From NCBI RefSeq assembly GCF_004011805.1, contig NZ_ML137200.1, positions 64,636 through 128,635 of the forward strand: a stretch of DNA of 64,000 bases. The letters run 5' to 3'. Shown here in pieces: positions 53,901-61,542 of the stretch. The position numbers and the translations under genes are program-made. Each line of letters starts with the position of its first letter. Position 1 is the first letter of the stretch. The stretch is from Piscinibacter defluvii (GTDB taxonomy: Bacteria > Pseudomonadota > Gammaproteobacteria > Burkholderiales > Burkholderiaceae_C). The notes under the pieces were generated by a model, which ran no database searches, was not told the origin of the DNA, and was given only the letters and a program-made list of their open reading frames with translations.

Positions 53901-54436
53901 GCCACGCCGAGGACGACGGCCAGAAGTACATGGACAGCCGCACCGGCGCCGACGGCGTGGCCGGCGACAAGGCCTACGGCGGCTGGGCCACCGAGAGCCC
54001 GAAGACGATCTCGCGCGTCGCCGCCGCGCACTTCGACTACGACCAGGACTACCTCTGCGACACGCTGGAGGACAAGGGCAACCAGCCGCCCAGGCGCAAG
54101 CCGAAGGCACGTTCGGGCGTCGGCGAGGACGAATGGGAGCGCCGCCGCGTCGCCGCGCTCACCTGGTGCCGCATGATCCGCGCCAAGGCGAGCCCCTGGT
54201 CCAGCGGCGCGGTCGTCAAGCAGATCGCGATCGGCACGCGTGTCTACCAGGAGGCGTACAACGACGGGCGCTGGTACAGCTACGAGCTCGCGGCGCGCGC
54301 CCAGGGCATCACCGCCTACCAGTTCCGCGCACCGGGCGAGTGGTTCGCCGAGCTGTACGCGGCGCATTTCGCGAACAAGCTGAAGCGCGAGCACCCGGCC
54401 ATGAAGTGGCTGGCCGGCTTCAAGGCGCCGGAGTAG
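50927..54436 (+). CDS. large helical-repeat protein with a lethal-factor-like (M34/ATLF) metallopeptidase domain
   Basis: 1169 residues, no signal peptide or membrane helix. Residues about 310-790 form at least seven Ala-rich helical repeats, each with a marker of the form D/E-[W/F]-x2-A (W314, W389, W471, F549, W627, F709, L785), spaced 75-82 residues apart. The C-terminal domain (about 850-1169) contains HEVGHAEDD with His989, Glu990 and His993. Farther on, Tyr1131 lies seven residues before Glu1138 in GEWFAE. Anthrax lethal factor has HEFGHAVDD, and its Tyr728 also lies seven residues before the zinc ligand Glu735 in EFFAE. Intact catalytic residues suggest an active zinc endopeptidase. 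A CpXC gene follows 15 bases later. The role is unknown; a toxin or effector is one possibility. Confidence 0.85.
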   Translation: MPMGLLALLKLPPLKRPPGAQQQSSGSAPGDARLQARTEALAVLTQLSSLAHGGIADAALAAKAAKDLAALQASFDNADKLAADAAAIKAFAAVRAAAAKPLTRAQGYQQLAGWQETTWKPLAAGVATALAGIGPAAPKKAVQAEFDKLDAARKAKYGAADLAGLKALEPRTSRLAALAARLAQRSPEIDAELARLDGVVGKLAADTAGTLPARQAELAQRKANAWPDGATLDAIEASLATFDALLQAHASAVTAAKASQDARIAFESAAARAKALVDDAVRIAGRPNVLPAALAGRFAGARKAVDDAVAALDWPAALAAHPALVAAAAQVGQASAAKNAFDAALAKIQADVLKARAAVNAGTPLPGTLAKDFQDADNDVSHAQGLRDWAQAQRLLPNLATRTRALLDMQHDGRKFYEALNPYLAVRQRANVALSAGGGKVQRDNARLSMLGTTYWQADKAMTALAAAKEWGDAKKAIPAMSAAAFELVNAQASYDSARVPFDTAMAAVTNRWTADGIADAPKPAYAAPAAAYVKLRTQLNDAANAGDFASAMPLVPRLQAAIDALLAAKQADDHAKAAFDSAFNALAGYAEAKALQGNAALALAEKVHAFNLADQAMTAARDKNDWAAASAAVPAVAAAIAALKAAQTAFNGAFGAADEAALRAKIDALKPRTDRANDAPVPKFVEKEQQEVRGKLADVEARFSERDFATAQAEIGTLEQHLRGMEHAKGLYDAHKKKFDAAKSGPIAAALAKPLAPPKLDADRRRGLAASEAAIVALADAGQLSRADAAIGKWQVEAQGWGESKQAFDALTGGNPDVATLEKLAKQPGGEAVLDKLIANLDPNTTPSKVLVTAIKARYGFDLKRFTDKNKDDRDLDDLHGKNPNAPDPDVQKLYALMAKIPAKRIKGKIEQMVVYSQDESRGVYYPDKKIYLAADRPGKTGGTWDDPDEERFGVEGKVLPPGEKVAPGCEPKDPHVPVPEFDFVLMHEVGHAEDDGQKYMDSRTGADGVAGDKAYGGWATESPKTISRVAAAHFDYDQDYLCDTLEDKGNQPPRRKPKARSGVGEDEWERRRVAALTWCRMIRAKASPWSSGAVVKQIAIGTRVYQEAYNDGRWYSYELAARAQGITAYQFRAPGEWFAELYAAHFANKLKREHPAMKWLAGFKAPE

Positions 54437-54451
54437 GCGAAGGAGCGCACG

Positions 54452-55147
54452 ATGTCCGTCTTCCGCACCGTCGACCTGCCCTGCCCCGCCTGCGGCGCGG
54501 CGGTGGGCTTCGAGCTGGTCGCGAGCGTGAATGCCGACCGGGCGCCGGCGCTGCGCGCGGCGATCCTCGACGAGAGTTTCCAGCGCGAGGCCTGCCCGGC
54601 CTGCGGCACCAGCTTCCGCGTCGACCCGCGTTTCTCGCTGATCGACCACGGCCGCCGGCTGTGGATCGCCGCGCTGCCGCTGGCCGAGCGGCGCGGCTGG
54701 GAACGCGCCGAAGCTGGGGCGAACGCGGTGTTCGAGCGTGCCTACGGGGCCGGCGCGTCGGCGACCATCCGCGCGATCGGCGCCACGCTGCGCCGGCGCG
54801 TCACCTTCGGCTGGGCGGCGCTGCGCGAGAAGCTGCTGTGCGACGACCTGGGCCTGGACGACATCACGCTCGAGCTGACCAAGATCGGCCTGCTCGGGCG
54901 GGTGGCGAGCGCGCCGATCGCGCACGATACCGAGCTGCGCCTGCAGGGCCTGGCCGACGAGCGGCTCGTGTTCGCGTGGATCCGCGCCGCCGGCGAGACG
55001 CCGATCGAGTGGCTGCAGGTCGAGCGCAGCGCGTACGACGAGGTCGCCGCCGACGCGGCCGGCGACTGGGCCGAACTGCGCGCCGAACTGGCCGCCGGGC
55101 CGTTCGTCGACACCGGCCGGCTGACGATCGCGAGCACGGCGCCGTAG
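54452..55147 (+). CDS. CpXC domain zinc-ribbon protein
   Basis: 231 residues. The N-terminal CpXC domain has two C-P-x-C pairs, Cys11/Cys14 (CPACG) and Cys48/Cys51 (CPACG), expected to bind one zinc, with LDESFQREACPACGTSFRV between. The rest is helical and acidic (DLGLDDITLELTKIGLL; YDEVAADAAGDWAELRAELA). CpXC proteins have no established role. The gene starts 15 bases after the metallopeptidase stop with AAGGAGC as ribosome site, so the two are almost certainly co-expressed; a cognate inhibitor or adaptor is possible. Confidence 0.82.
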   Translation: MSVFRTVDLPCPACGAAVGFELVASVNADRAPALRAAILDESFQREACPACGTSFRVDPRFSLIDHGRRLWIAALPLAERRGWERAEAGANAVFERAYGAGASATIRAIGATLRRRVTFGWAALREKLLCDDLGLDDITLELTKIGLLGRVASAPIAHDTELRLQGLADERLVFAWIRAAGETPIEWLQVERSAYDEVAADAAGDWAELRAELAAGPFVDTGRLTIASTAP

Positions 55148-55249
55148 GCGTCCATCAGGCGGCCTGATGAGGGGCCACGAAAGTCCGATCGGCGCGCCCG
55201 CCAGGCGGGCACTACCATCGTGCCACCCCCATCACCGGAACGTCCTCCC

Positions 55250-56143
55250 ATGCGCTTCCCCGCCCATCGCCTCCTCGCCCTGGCCGCCGCTTGCGCGCCG
55301 CTGCTGGCCGCGGCCCAGGCCGGCTCGACGCTCGACAAGGTCAAGTCCAGCGGCGCCATCACCGTGGCCTACCGCGAATCGTCGATCCCGTTCTCGTACC
55401 TCGACGACAAGGCCCAGCCCACCGGCTTCGGCTGGGAGATCTGCGGCCGCATCGTCGACGAGGTGAAGAAGGCCACCGGCCGCGCCGACCTGAAGGTGGC
55501 CACGCAGGCCGTCACCTCGGCCAACCGCATGCCGCTGCTGATGAACGGCACGATCGACATCGAGTGCGGTTCGACCACCAACAACAGCGAACGCGCCAAG
55601 CAGGTGGCCTTCGCGACCAACTACTTCTACACCGGCACGCGCTTCCTGGTGAAGGCCGGCACGAACGTCAAGTCGCTGGCCGACCTGAAGGGCAAGACGG
55701 TGGTCTCGACCACCGGCACCACGAACTTCAAGATCCTGCGCAACCTCAACGAGGAGCAGAAGCTCGGCATCGACCTGCTCGGCGCGAAGGACCATGCCGA
55801 GTCGGCGCTGATGGTGCAGAGCGGCCGCGCCGTGGCCTTCGGCATGGACGACATCCTGCTCTACGGCCTGAAGGCCAGCTCGGCCAACCCGGCCGAGCTG
55901 GCGGTGGTGGGCGATCCGATCCAGGTCGAGCCGTACGCGATCATGCTGCGCAAGGACGACCCGGCCTTCAAGAAGCTGGTCGACGACACCTTGGCTGCGC
56001 TGATGAAGAGCGGCGAGTTCGAGAAGCTCTACAGGAAGTGGTTCGAGTCGCCCATCCCGCCCAAGGGCATCAACCTGCAGGCGCCGATGAGCCAGGAGCT
56101 GAAGGACAACCTGAAGGCGCTGTCGGACAAGCCGGCCACCTGA
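55250..56143 (+). CDS. amino-acid ABC transporter substrate-binding protein
   Basis: 297 residues. A signal peptide (cleavage near LLAAAQA) precedes a solute-binding family 3 domain: LDKVKSSGAITVAYRESSIPFSYLDD, PLLMNGTIDIECGSTTNNSERA, GKTVVSTTGTTNFKIL. It is nearest in pattern to GltI (glutamate/aspartate binding). The ATG at 55250 opens the signal peptide. No permease or ATPase genes are adjacent, so it must work with subunits encoded elsewhere. Confidence 0.92.
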   Translation: MRFPAHRLLALAAACAPLLAAAQAGSTLDKVKSSGAITVAYRESSIPFSYLDDKAQPTGFGWEICGRIVDEVKKATGRADLKVATQAVTSANRMPLLMNGTIDIECGSTTNNSERAKQVAFATNYFYTGTRFLVKAGTNVKSLADLKGKTVVSTTGTTNFKILRNLNEEQKLGIDLLGAKDHAESALMVQSGRAVAFGMDDILLYGLKASSANPAELAVVGDPIQVEPYAIMLRKDDPAFKKLVDDTLAALMKSGEFEKLYRKWFESPIPPKGINLQAPMSQELKDNLKALSDKPAT

Positions 56144-56177
56144 CGCAGCGGCGCCGCGGGGCGCGGACAATCGGCGC

Positions 56178-56597
56178 ATGAAGTACCTGCACACGATGGT
56201 CCGCGTGACCGACCCCGAGGCCTCGCTGCGCTTCTACCGCGACGCGCTCGGCCTCGAACTGGTCCGAAAGATGGACAACCCGGGCGGCCGCTTCAGCCTG
56301 TACTTCCTGGCCGCCCCCGGCCAGCCCGAGGCGCAGGTGGAGCTGACGCACAACTGGGACCCGGAGGTCTACACCGGCGGCCGCAACTTCGGCCACCTGG
56401 CCTACGCGGTGGACGACATCTACGCCACCTGCGCGCGCCTGCAGGCGCACGGCGTGACGATCAACCGCCCGCCGCGCGACGGTCACATGGCCTTCGTGCG
56501 CTCGCCCGACGGCATCTCGATCGAGCTGCTGCAGGCCGGCCGCCCGCTGCCGCCGGCCGAACCCTGGGCCTCGATGCCGAACACGGGGTCGTGGTGA
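56178..56597 (+). CDS. gloA: lactoylglutathione lyase (glyoxalase I)
   Basis: 139 residues. The metal ligands expected of the nickel-type enzyme are in place: His5, Glu55 (VELTHNW), His73 (FGHLAY) and Glu116 (SIELLQ). LRFYRDALGLELVRKMD is typical of GloA. It converts the methylglyoxal-glutathione adduct to S-lactoylglutathione. The stop overlaps the next gene's GTG. Confidence 0.95.
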   Translation: MKYLHTMVRVTDPEASLRFYRDALGLELVRKMDNPGGRFSLYFLAAPGQPEAQVELTHNWDPEVYTGGRNFGHLAYAVDDIYATCARLQAHGVTINRPPRDGHMAFVRSPDGISIELLQAGRPLPPAEPWASMPNTGSW

Positions 56598-57367
56598 ACA
56601 CGGCCGCCTGGCCGGCGCACCGTGCGGTGGCCCACCTGCCCGGCTCGCTGCCGATGGGCGGCGTGGTGCCCGACACGCCGATCCACGCCTTCGAGACGCC
56701 GGCCGAGGCGCTCGCGCTGCGGCCCGACCGCGGGCTCGTGCCGACCCGCCACGACATCGAGCTCGGCGGGCTGCTCGCCTTCGAGATCCGCGGCCTGCTG
56801 GCAGCGGACGAGGCGGACGCGATCGTCGCGGCGAGCGAGCGCTTCGGCTACCGCGAGGAGGCGCCGGGCATCGCCACGCCGCCGGGCATGCGCCTGAACA
56901 AGTCGGTGCACTGGGTGGCCGACCGTTCGCTGAGCGGTCCGCTGTTCGAGCGCATGGCGCACCTGCTGCCGCCGGCGATCGACGGGCTGCGCCTGCACCC
57001 GCGGCTGTCCGAGCGCATCAACATGTACCGCTACGACGACGGCGACGTGTTCAACCGCCATGTCGACGGCGACTGGCCCGGCTTCGGGCTCTCGCCCGAC
57101 CGCCGCTCGATGCTGCAGTGGCCGGGCCTGCGCTCCTGCCTGACCATGCTGCTCTACCTGAACGGCCCGGACGACGGCGTGCAGGGCGGCCAGACGCGGC
57201 TGTACCGCCCCGACGGCAGCGCACACGACGTGACGCCGGCCAAGGGCAGTGCGCTGTTCTTCCGCCACGGCATGGGGCCCGGCTCGGTGCTGCACGTCGG
57301 CTGCCCGGTGCGCGGCGACGTGCCGAAATACGTCGCCCGCATCAACGTGCTGTACGAGGCGGGCTGA
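56594..57367 (+). CDS. 2-oxoglutarate/Fe(II)-dependent oxygenase (prolyl-hydroxylase-like)
   Basis: 257 residues from GTG 56594, overlapping the gloA stop (GTGA); GTG 56591 is an alternative. A jelly-roll oxygenase domain from about 55 shows the iron His-x-Asp in FNRHVDGDW, the distal His in SVLHVGCPV and the 2OG-binding Arg in YVARINVLY. INMYRYDDGD and GQTRLYRPDG support the P4Hc type. The substrate, protein or small molecule, is unknown. Overlap with gloA suggests joint expression. Confidence 0.87.
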   Translation: MNTAAWPAHRAVAHLPGSLPMGGVVPDTPIHAFETPAEALALRPDRGLVPTRHDIELGGLLAFEIRGLLAADEADAIVAASERFGYREEAPGIATPPGMRLNKSVHWVADRSLSGPLFERMAHLLPPAIDGLRLHPRLSERINMYRYDDGDVFNRHVDGDWPGFGLSPDRRSMLQWPGLRSCLTMLLYLNGPDDGVQGGQTRLYRPDGSAHDVTPAKGSALFFRHGMGPGSVLHVGCPVRGDVPKYVARINVLYEAG

Positions 57368-57386
57368 ACGCCCGCCGGTCGCCGCC

Positions 57387-57746
57387 TCAGGCGGGTTCGG
57401 GCTCCGCCTTCGGATCGGCGCCGAACCGGTTCGGTCCGCTGGTGCCGTCCAGGCACATGAACACCAGCAGCACGATGCCGCCGACCAGCGGCACGAAGCC
57501 GATCAGCAGCCACCAGCCGCTGCGATCGGTGTCGTGCAGGCGTCGCGCGGCCACCGCGATGCTGGGCACGAGAATGCCGAGCGCGAAGACCAGCGCCAGG
57601 ATGCCCGGGCTGCCCACCAGCCCCTCGACGATCATCAGCGCGACGTAGATCAGGATGTAGAACAGCACGAACATCCAGTACTCCTTGCGGCGCGCGCGCC
57701 CGCTGAAGACGGCGTACTTCTTCAACACGGCCATGAACCAGTTCAT
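57387..57746 (-). CDS. DUF805 membrane protein
   Basis: 119 residues from ATG 57746 with GGAGGGAGAA upstream. It has FSGRARRKEYWMFVLFYI and VAARRLHDTDRSGWWLLIGFVPLVGGIVLLV, the DUF805 signature, and about four membrane helices. Function unknown. It converges on the oxygenase gene and lies downstream of the histidine kinase gene on the same strand. Confidence 0.9.
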   Translation of the reverse strand: MNWFMAVLKKYAVFSGRARRKEYWMFVLFYILIYVALMIVEGLVGSPGILALVFALGILVPSIAVAARRLHDTDRSGWWLLIGFVPLVGGIVLLVFMCLDGTSGPNRFGADPKAEPEPA

Positions 57747-57806
57747 TCGTTCTCCCTCCGCGAGTCGATATCCCCGGCCGAAGTGCACGGCGCGGCGCCC
57801 CCGGGT

Positions 57807-59636
57807 TCAGGCGCCGGCCTTCACGCCCAGCTTGAACGCGATCATCGCGCGCAGCTTGTTGGGCACCACCGGCTTGATCAGCAGGTGGAAATCCTTCTCC
57901 TGGGCCTCCTTGTCGAGCGTGCTCATCGTGCTGCCGGTCACCACGATGGCCGGCAGCGCGGCGCCGAAGCGGCCACGCAGCGTGACGATCGCGTCGATGC
58001 CGCTGCGCCCGGCCTCGAGCCGGTAGTCGGCGATCAGCAGGTCCGGGCGCACCTGCGCCGGATCGCTGCGTTCGGCCCAGGCCGCGGCCTCGGCCACGCT
58101 GTCGAACGAAGCAACTTCCGCGCCCCAGCCCTGCAGCAGCACCTCGATGCCGCTGCGCACCGCCGGTTCGTCTTCCACCACCACGATCAGCCGGCCGTGC
58201 AGCGTGAGCCCCACCGGGCCCTTGCCCGGCAGCACCGTCGGCGCCACGCGCGGCTTCTCGCCGCGCGGCAGCAGCAGCGAGAACACGCTGCCCTTGCCGG
58301 CGGTGGAGCGCAGCGTCAGCGGGGCACCCATCAGGTCGGCCAGGCGCTTGACGATCGCCAGCCCCAGCCCCAGCCCCTTGCGCTGGTGCGGCGCGACGGC
58401 CGGCGTGTTGGGCACCTGGTAGAACTCCTCGAAGATCTTGGCCTGCTCCTCGGGCTTGATGCCCAGGCCGGTGTCCCACACCTGCAGCAGCACGCGGTCG
58501 CCGCGCGCACGCGCGGCCACCAGCACGGTGCCGTCGTTGGTGTAGCGGATCGCGTTGCTGACCAGGTTGCGCAGGATGCGCTCCACCAGCAGCGGGTCGG
58601 CGTGCACCACGCGCTGGCCGCCGCGCAGTCGCAGCGCCAGGCCCTTCTCGAAGGCGGTCGGCTCGAAGTGCAGGCGCAGCTTGCGCAGGATGTCGCCGAT
58701 CTCCACAGGCTGCGGGTTCACCTGCACGCCGCCGGCGTCGATGCGGGTGATGTCCAGCAGCTCCGAGAACAGGCCCTCGAGCGCATCCACCGAGGCGTTG
58801 ATGCTGTTCACGAGGTTGGCCACCTCGGGTTCGTGGGTGCGCTGGCGCAGCGCCTCGGCGAACAGGCCCATCGCGTGCAGCGGCTGGCGCAGGTCGTGGC
58901 TGGCGGCGGTGAAGAACTGCGTCTTGGCGCGGTTGGCCACCTCGGCCTCGCGGCGCGCCTCCTCGGCGGCCTGCTTCTCCACGCGCAGCTGCACCAGCAG
59001 GTCGTCGGCGCGCAGCTTCAGCTCGATCACCCGGCCCAGCGCCTGGCGGTAGTTGCGCGCCAGCAGCGTGGTCAGCGTGATGATGATCAGCAGCATGCCG
59101 GCGAGCTGGTAGCTGTAGGCGTCGCCGCCGGTGGCGATGCGCACGATCAGCGGCGCGAAGCACAGCAGCACGTAGGCGAAGAACAGGCGCGGCTGGTTCG
59201 ACAGCACCGGCACCACCGCGATGCAGAAGGTGTAGATGACGACGATCAGCCCGGTCTGCTGGATGCCCTGGCCGTGCTGGTAGAAGATCCAGCCCGACAG
59301 GCCCCAGGTGGCGCCCGAGACCGTGGTCAGCACCTTCCAGTACAGGTGCCAGCGCGCCCAGTCCATGCGCTCGGCGCCGCGCCGCACGGCGCGCCGGAAG
59401 GCCTGGGCGATGACGATGCGCACCACCCACAGGCCGACGAACAGCAGCATCCAGGGCAGCAGCACGGCCCAGGGCGTGCTGGCCCAGAACAGCGTGACCA
59501 GCATGCCGAAGCCCGCCGCCAGCCCGGCCAGCGTGGCCGGCGTGTAGGCATAGACGGCGAGCACCTCCTCGCCGAGCACCGAGTGGCGCGAGGGCGAGTC
59601 CGCCGCCGGCGCGGCGGGCGCGCCTGCGTCGCTCAT
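57807..59636 (-). CDS. hybrid sensor histidine kinase/response regulator
   Basis: 609 residues from ATG 59636, which overlaps the upstream regulator stop (ATGA). About six membrane helices lie in residues 30-195 with no separate periplasmic domain. A coiled coil leads to HisKA with phospho-His247 (AASHDLRQPLHAMGLFAEAL), then the ATPase domain (ILRNLVSNAIRYT, DTGLGI, KGLGLGLAIVKRLA) and a C-terminal receiver with Asp in LLIADYRL. The membrane part is the only visible input module, so it may sense something in the membrane. Confidence 0.93.
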   Translation of the reverse strand: MSDAGAPAAPAADSPSRHSVLGEEVLAVYAYTPATLAGLAAGFGMLVTLFWASTPWAVLLPWMLLFVGLWVVRIVIAQAFRRAVRRGAERMDWARWHLYWKVLTTVSGATWGLSGWIFYQHGQGIQQTGLIVVIYTFCIAVVPVLSNQPRLFFAYVLLCFAPLIVRIATGGDAYSYQLAGMLLIIITLTTLLARNYRQALGRVIELKLRADDLLVQLRVEKQAAEEARREAEVANRAKTQFFTAASHDLRQPLHAMGLFAEALRQRTHEPEVANLVNSINASVDALEGLFSELLDITRIDAGGVQVNPQPVEIGDILRKLRLHFEPTAFEKGLALRLRGGQRVVHADPLLVERILRNLVSNAIRYTNDGTVLVAARARGDRVLLQVWDTGLGIKPEEQAKIFEEFYQVPNTPAVAPHQRKGLGLGLAIVKRLADLMGAPLTLRSTAGKGSVFSLLLPRGEKPRVAPTVLPGKGPVGLTLHGRLIVVVEDEPAVRSGIEVLLQGWGAEVASFDSVAEAAAWAERSDPAQVRPDLLIADYRLEAGRSGIDAIVTLRGRFGAALPAIVVTGSTMSTLDKEAQEKDFHLLIKPVVPNKLRAMIAFKLGVKAGA

Positions 59637-60352
59637 CGCGACGGGTTGCGCCATGCGTTCAGGCCGCCCTTGTGCGACATCTGGCTGACCGCCAGCACCG
59701 CCTGGGTACGCGAGCTGACGTTCAGCGCCCGCAGCACGGCGGCCACGTGGTCCTTGACCGTCTCCACCGAGAGGTTCAGGTCGCGCGCGATCAGCTTGTT
59801 CGGCTTGCCCTGCAGCAGCAGCGCCAGCACGTCGGTCTGGCGCGGCGTGAGCCCGAGCGATTCGAGCGGCGGCGGGCCGACGGGCGGGTCGGCGTTCTCG
59901 CGCACCACGCGCAGCACGCTGGGCACGGTGCCGCTCTCCTGCGGCGGCGGGTCGAACGACCGCATCGCCATCGGCGGCACGTAGATGCCGCCGGACATCA
60001 CCATGCGCAGCGCCTCGAACAGTTCGGCGTTGCTGGCGCGCTTGGGCACGAAGCCCATCGCCCCCAGGTCGACGGCGCGGATCACGTCGCTGCTGCGGTC
60101 CGAGGCCGACACCACCACCACCGGCAGCGCCGGGTACTGGGCGCGGAACTCGACCAGCACGTCGAAGCCGTTGGCGTCGCCCAGCGCGAGGTCGAGCAGC
60201 ACCAGGTCGAAGTCGGCATCCTGGCGCAGGATCGCGCGCGCCTCGCCGGCGCTGTTCGCGCCGACCACGGTGACGTCGTCGCCCAGGCCCTGGATCACGC
60301 TCTGCAGCGCCGAGAGGATCAGCGGGTGGTCGTCGATCAGCAGCACCTTCAT
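59633..60352 (-). CDS. LuxR/NarL-family response regulator
   Basis: 239 residues. The receiver has MKVLLIDDHPLILS and phospho-site Asp54 (LVLLDLALGD); the C-terminal LuxR helix-turn-helix is LGLTPRQTDVLALLLQGKPNKLIARDLNLSVETVKDHV. It is translationally coupled to the hybrid kinase downstream and likely phosphorylated by it. Targets are unknown. Confidence 0.94.
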   Translation of the reverse strand: MKVLLIDDHPLILSALQSVIQGLGDDVTVVGANSAGEARAILRQDADFDLVLLDLALGDANGFDVLVEFRAQYPALPVVVVSASDRSSDVIRAVDLGAMGFVPKRASNAELFEALRMVMSGGIYVPPMAMRSFDPPPQESGTVPSVLRVVRENADPPVGPPPLESLGLTPRQTDVLALLLQGKPNKLIARDLNLSVETVKDHVAAVLRALNVSSRTQAVLAVSQMSHKGGLNAWRNPSR

Positions 60353-60392
60353 GGGGACCTCCGGACGGCGCAACACGCCGGATTCGATCGTA

Positions 60393-60842
60393 CTAGACGT
60401 ACCAGCGCGACACCGCCTCGGCCACGCAGGCCGGCTTGGGCGCGCCGTCGGCGGCCAGGGTGGCCTCGACGGTGAGCTGCGCGCCGCCGTCGACCGGCTC
60501 GAAGGCGAGCAGGCGGAAGCGGCCGCGCAGCAGGCTGCCGGCGGGCACCGGCGCCGGGAAGCGCACCCGGTTCAAGCCGTAGTTGACGCCCAGGCGCGCG
60601 CCGTCGATGCGGAAGGTCGATTCCAGCAGCACCGGCAGCAGCGACAGGGTCAGGAAGCCGTGCGCCACCGTCGCGCCGAACGGCCCGTCCGCGGCGCGCG
60701 CCGGGTCGACGTGGATCCACTGCCGGTCCTCGGTGGCGGCGGCGAAGGCATCGATGCGCGCCTGGTCCACCAGCACCGGGGCGCTCTCGCCCAGCGCCGC
60801 GCCGACCAGGCCGGCCAGCTCCTCAAGGCGGTACGACTTCAT
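60393..60842 (-). CDS. MaoC-family (R)-hydratase
   Basis: 149 residues, hot-dog fold, with the hydratase motif IDAFAAATEDRQWIHVDPARA (catalytic Asp and His) and PFGATVAHGFLTLSLLP. It hydrates enoyl-CoA, as in fatty-acid or polyhydroxyalkanoate metabolism. The ATG at 60842 overlaps the parA-like stop (ATGA). Confidence 0.92.
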   Translation of the reverse strand: MKSYRLEELAGLVGAALGESAPVLVDQARIDAFAAATEDRQWIHVDPARAADGPFGATVAHGFLTLSLLPVLLESTFRIDGARLGVNYGLNRVRFPAPVPAGSLLRGRFRLLAFEPVDGGAQLTVEATLAADGAPKPACVAEAVSRWYV

Positions 60843-61462
60843 CCGTCGACCCACTCCAGCAGCGGCTGCCACTGCTCCAGGTCGCGCTCGAAGCGTCCCG
60901 GCGCCACGTCCCACAGCGTCAAGCCGTGCGCGGCCAGGTGCACGTAGCCCTGGGTGTCGCGCAGGAAGGTCAGCAGCGGCACCTTCAGCCCCTCGAGGAA
61001 GTGGCGCAGCTGGTCGGTGGCGATCGTGCCCTCGCGCGTGCGCATGCCCACCAGCGCGAGCTGCACCCGGTCGCCGCGCCGGTGCGCGAGCAGGGTGCGG
61101 ATGAAGTCGTGCGTGGCGTGGATGTCGAAGATGCTCGGCGAGATCGGCACGATCAGCTTGTCGGCCAGCTTCATCACCTCGTCCAGGCGCCGGCCGTGCA
61201 GGCCGGCGGGTGTGTCCAGCACGACGTGCGTGGTGCCCTTGGGCGGGCGCACCACCTCGTCGTCGAGCGCGTCCCAGGTGGCGATCCTCGGCAGCGTGGC
61301 CGGCCGCAGCGCGAGCCAGGTGCGGGCCGACTGCTGGCGGTCCACGTCGCCCAGCATCACCGCATGGCCGCGGGACGCGAAGTAGCCCGCCAGGTTGGTC
61401 GACAAGGTGCTCTTGCCGACGCCCCCCTTCGGATTGGCCACGACGATCACCGGCATCCGCAC
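60839..61462 (-). CDS. orphan ParA/MinD-type ATPase
   Basis: 207 residues. The deviant Walker A PKGGVGKSTLSTNLAGYF is at the N-terminus; GDVDRQQSARTW and VVLDTPAGLHG are the A' and B motifs. ATG 61456 is an alternative start. There is no ParB, and the gene is coupled to a MaoC hydratase gene. Orphan ParA proteins position other cargo such as PHA granules, carboxysomes or chemotaxis arrays, so a link to PHA granules through the MaoC neighbour is conceivable. Confidence 0.9.
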   Translation of the reverse strand: MRMPVIVVANPKGGVGKSTLSTNLAGYFASRGHAVMLGDVDRQQSARTWLALRPATLPRIATWDALDDEVVRPPKGTTHVVLDTPAGLHGRRLDEVMKLADKLIVPISPSIFDIHATHDFIRTLLAHRRGDRVQLALVGMRTREGTIATDQLRHFLEGLKVPLLTFLRDTQGYVHLAAHGLTLWDVAPGRFERDLEQWQPLLEWVDG

Positions 61463-61542
61463 CTCCGACTGAGTGGTCTGGTTTTCCGGGTATGGTAGCG
61501 GGCCTCCCGGGGCCCGCCTCCCGGGGCCTGCCCCGATCCGCC

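Noticed and set aside
49936-55167. Very long open frames in non-coding registers over scpA and the peptidase gene, on both strands (1743 codons forward, 1604 reverse).
   Set aside because: They are Arg/Gly/Ala-rich shadow frames produced by third-position GC bias. The frames with recognisable ScpA and HExxH domains are the coding ones.
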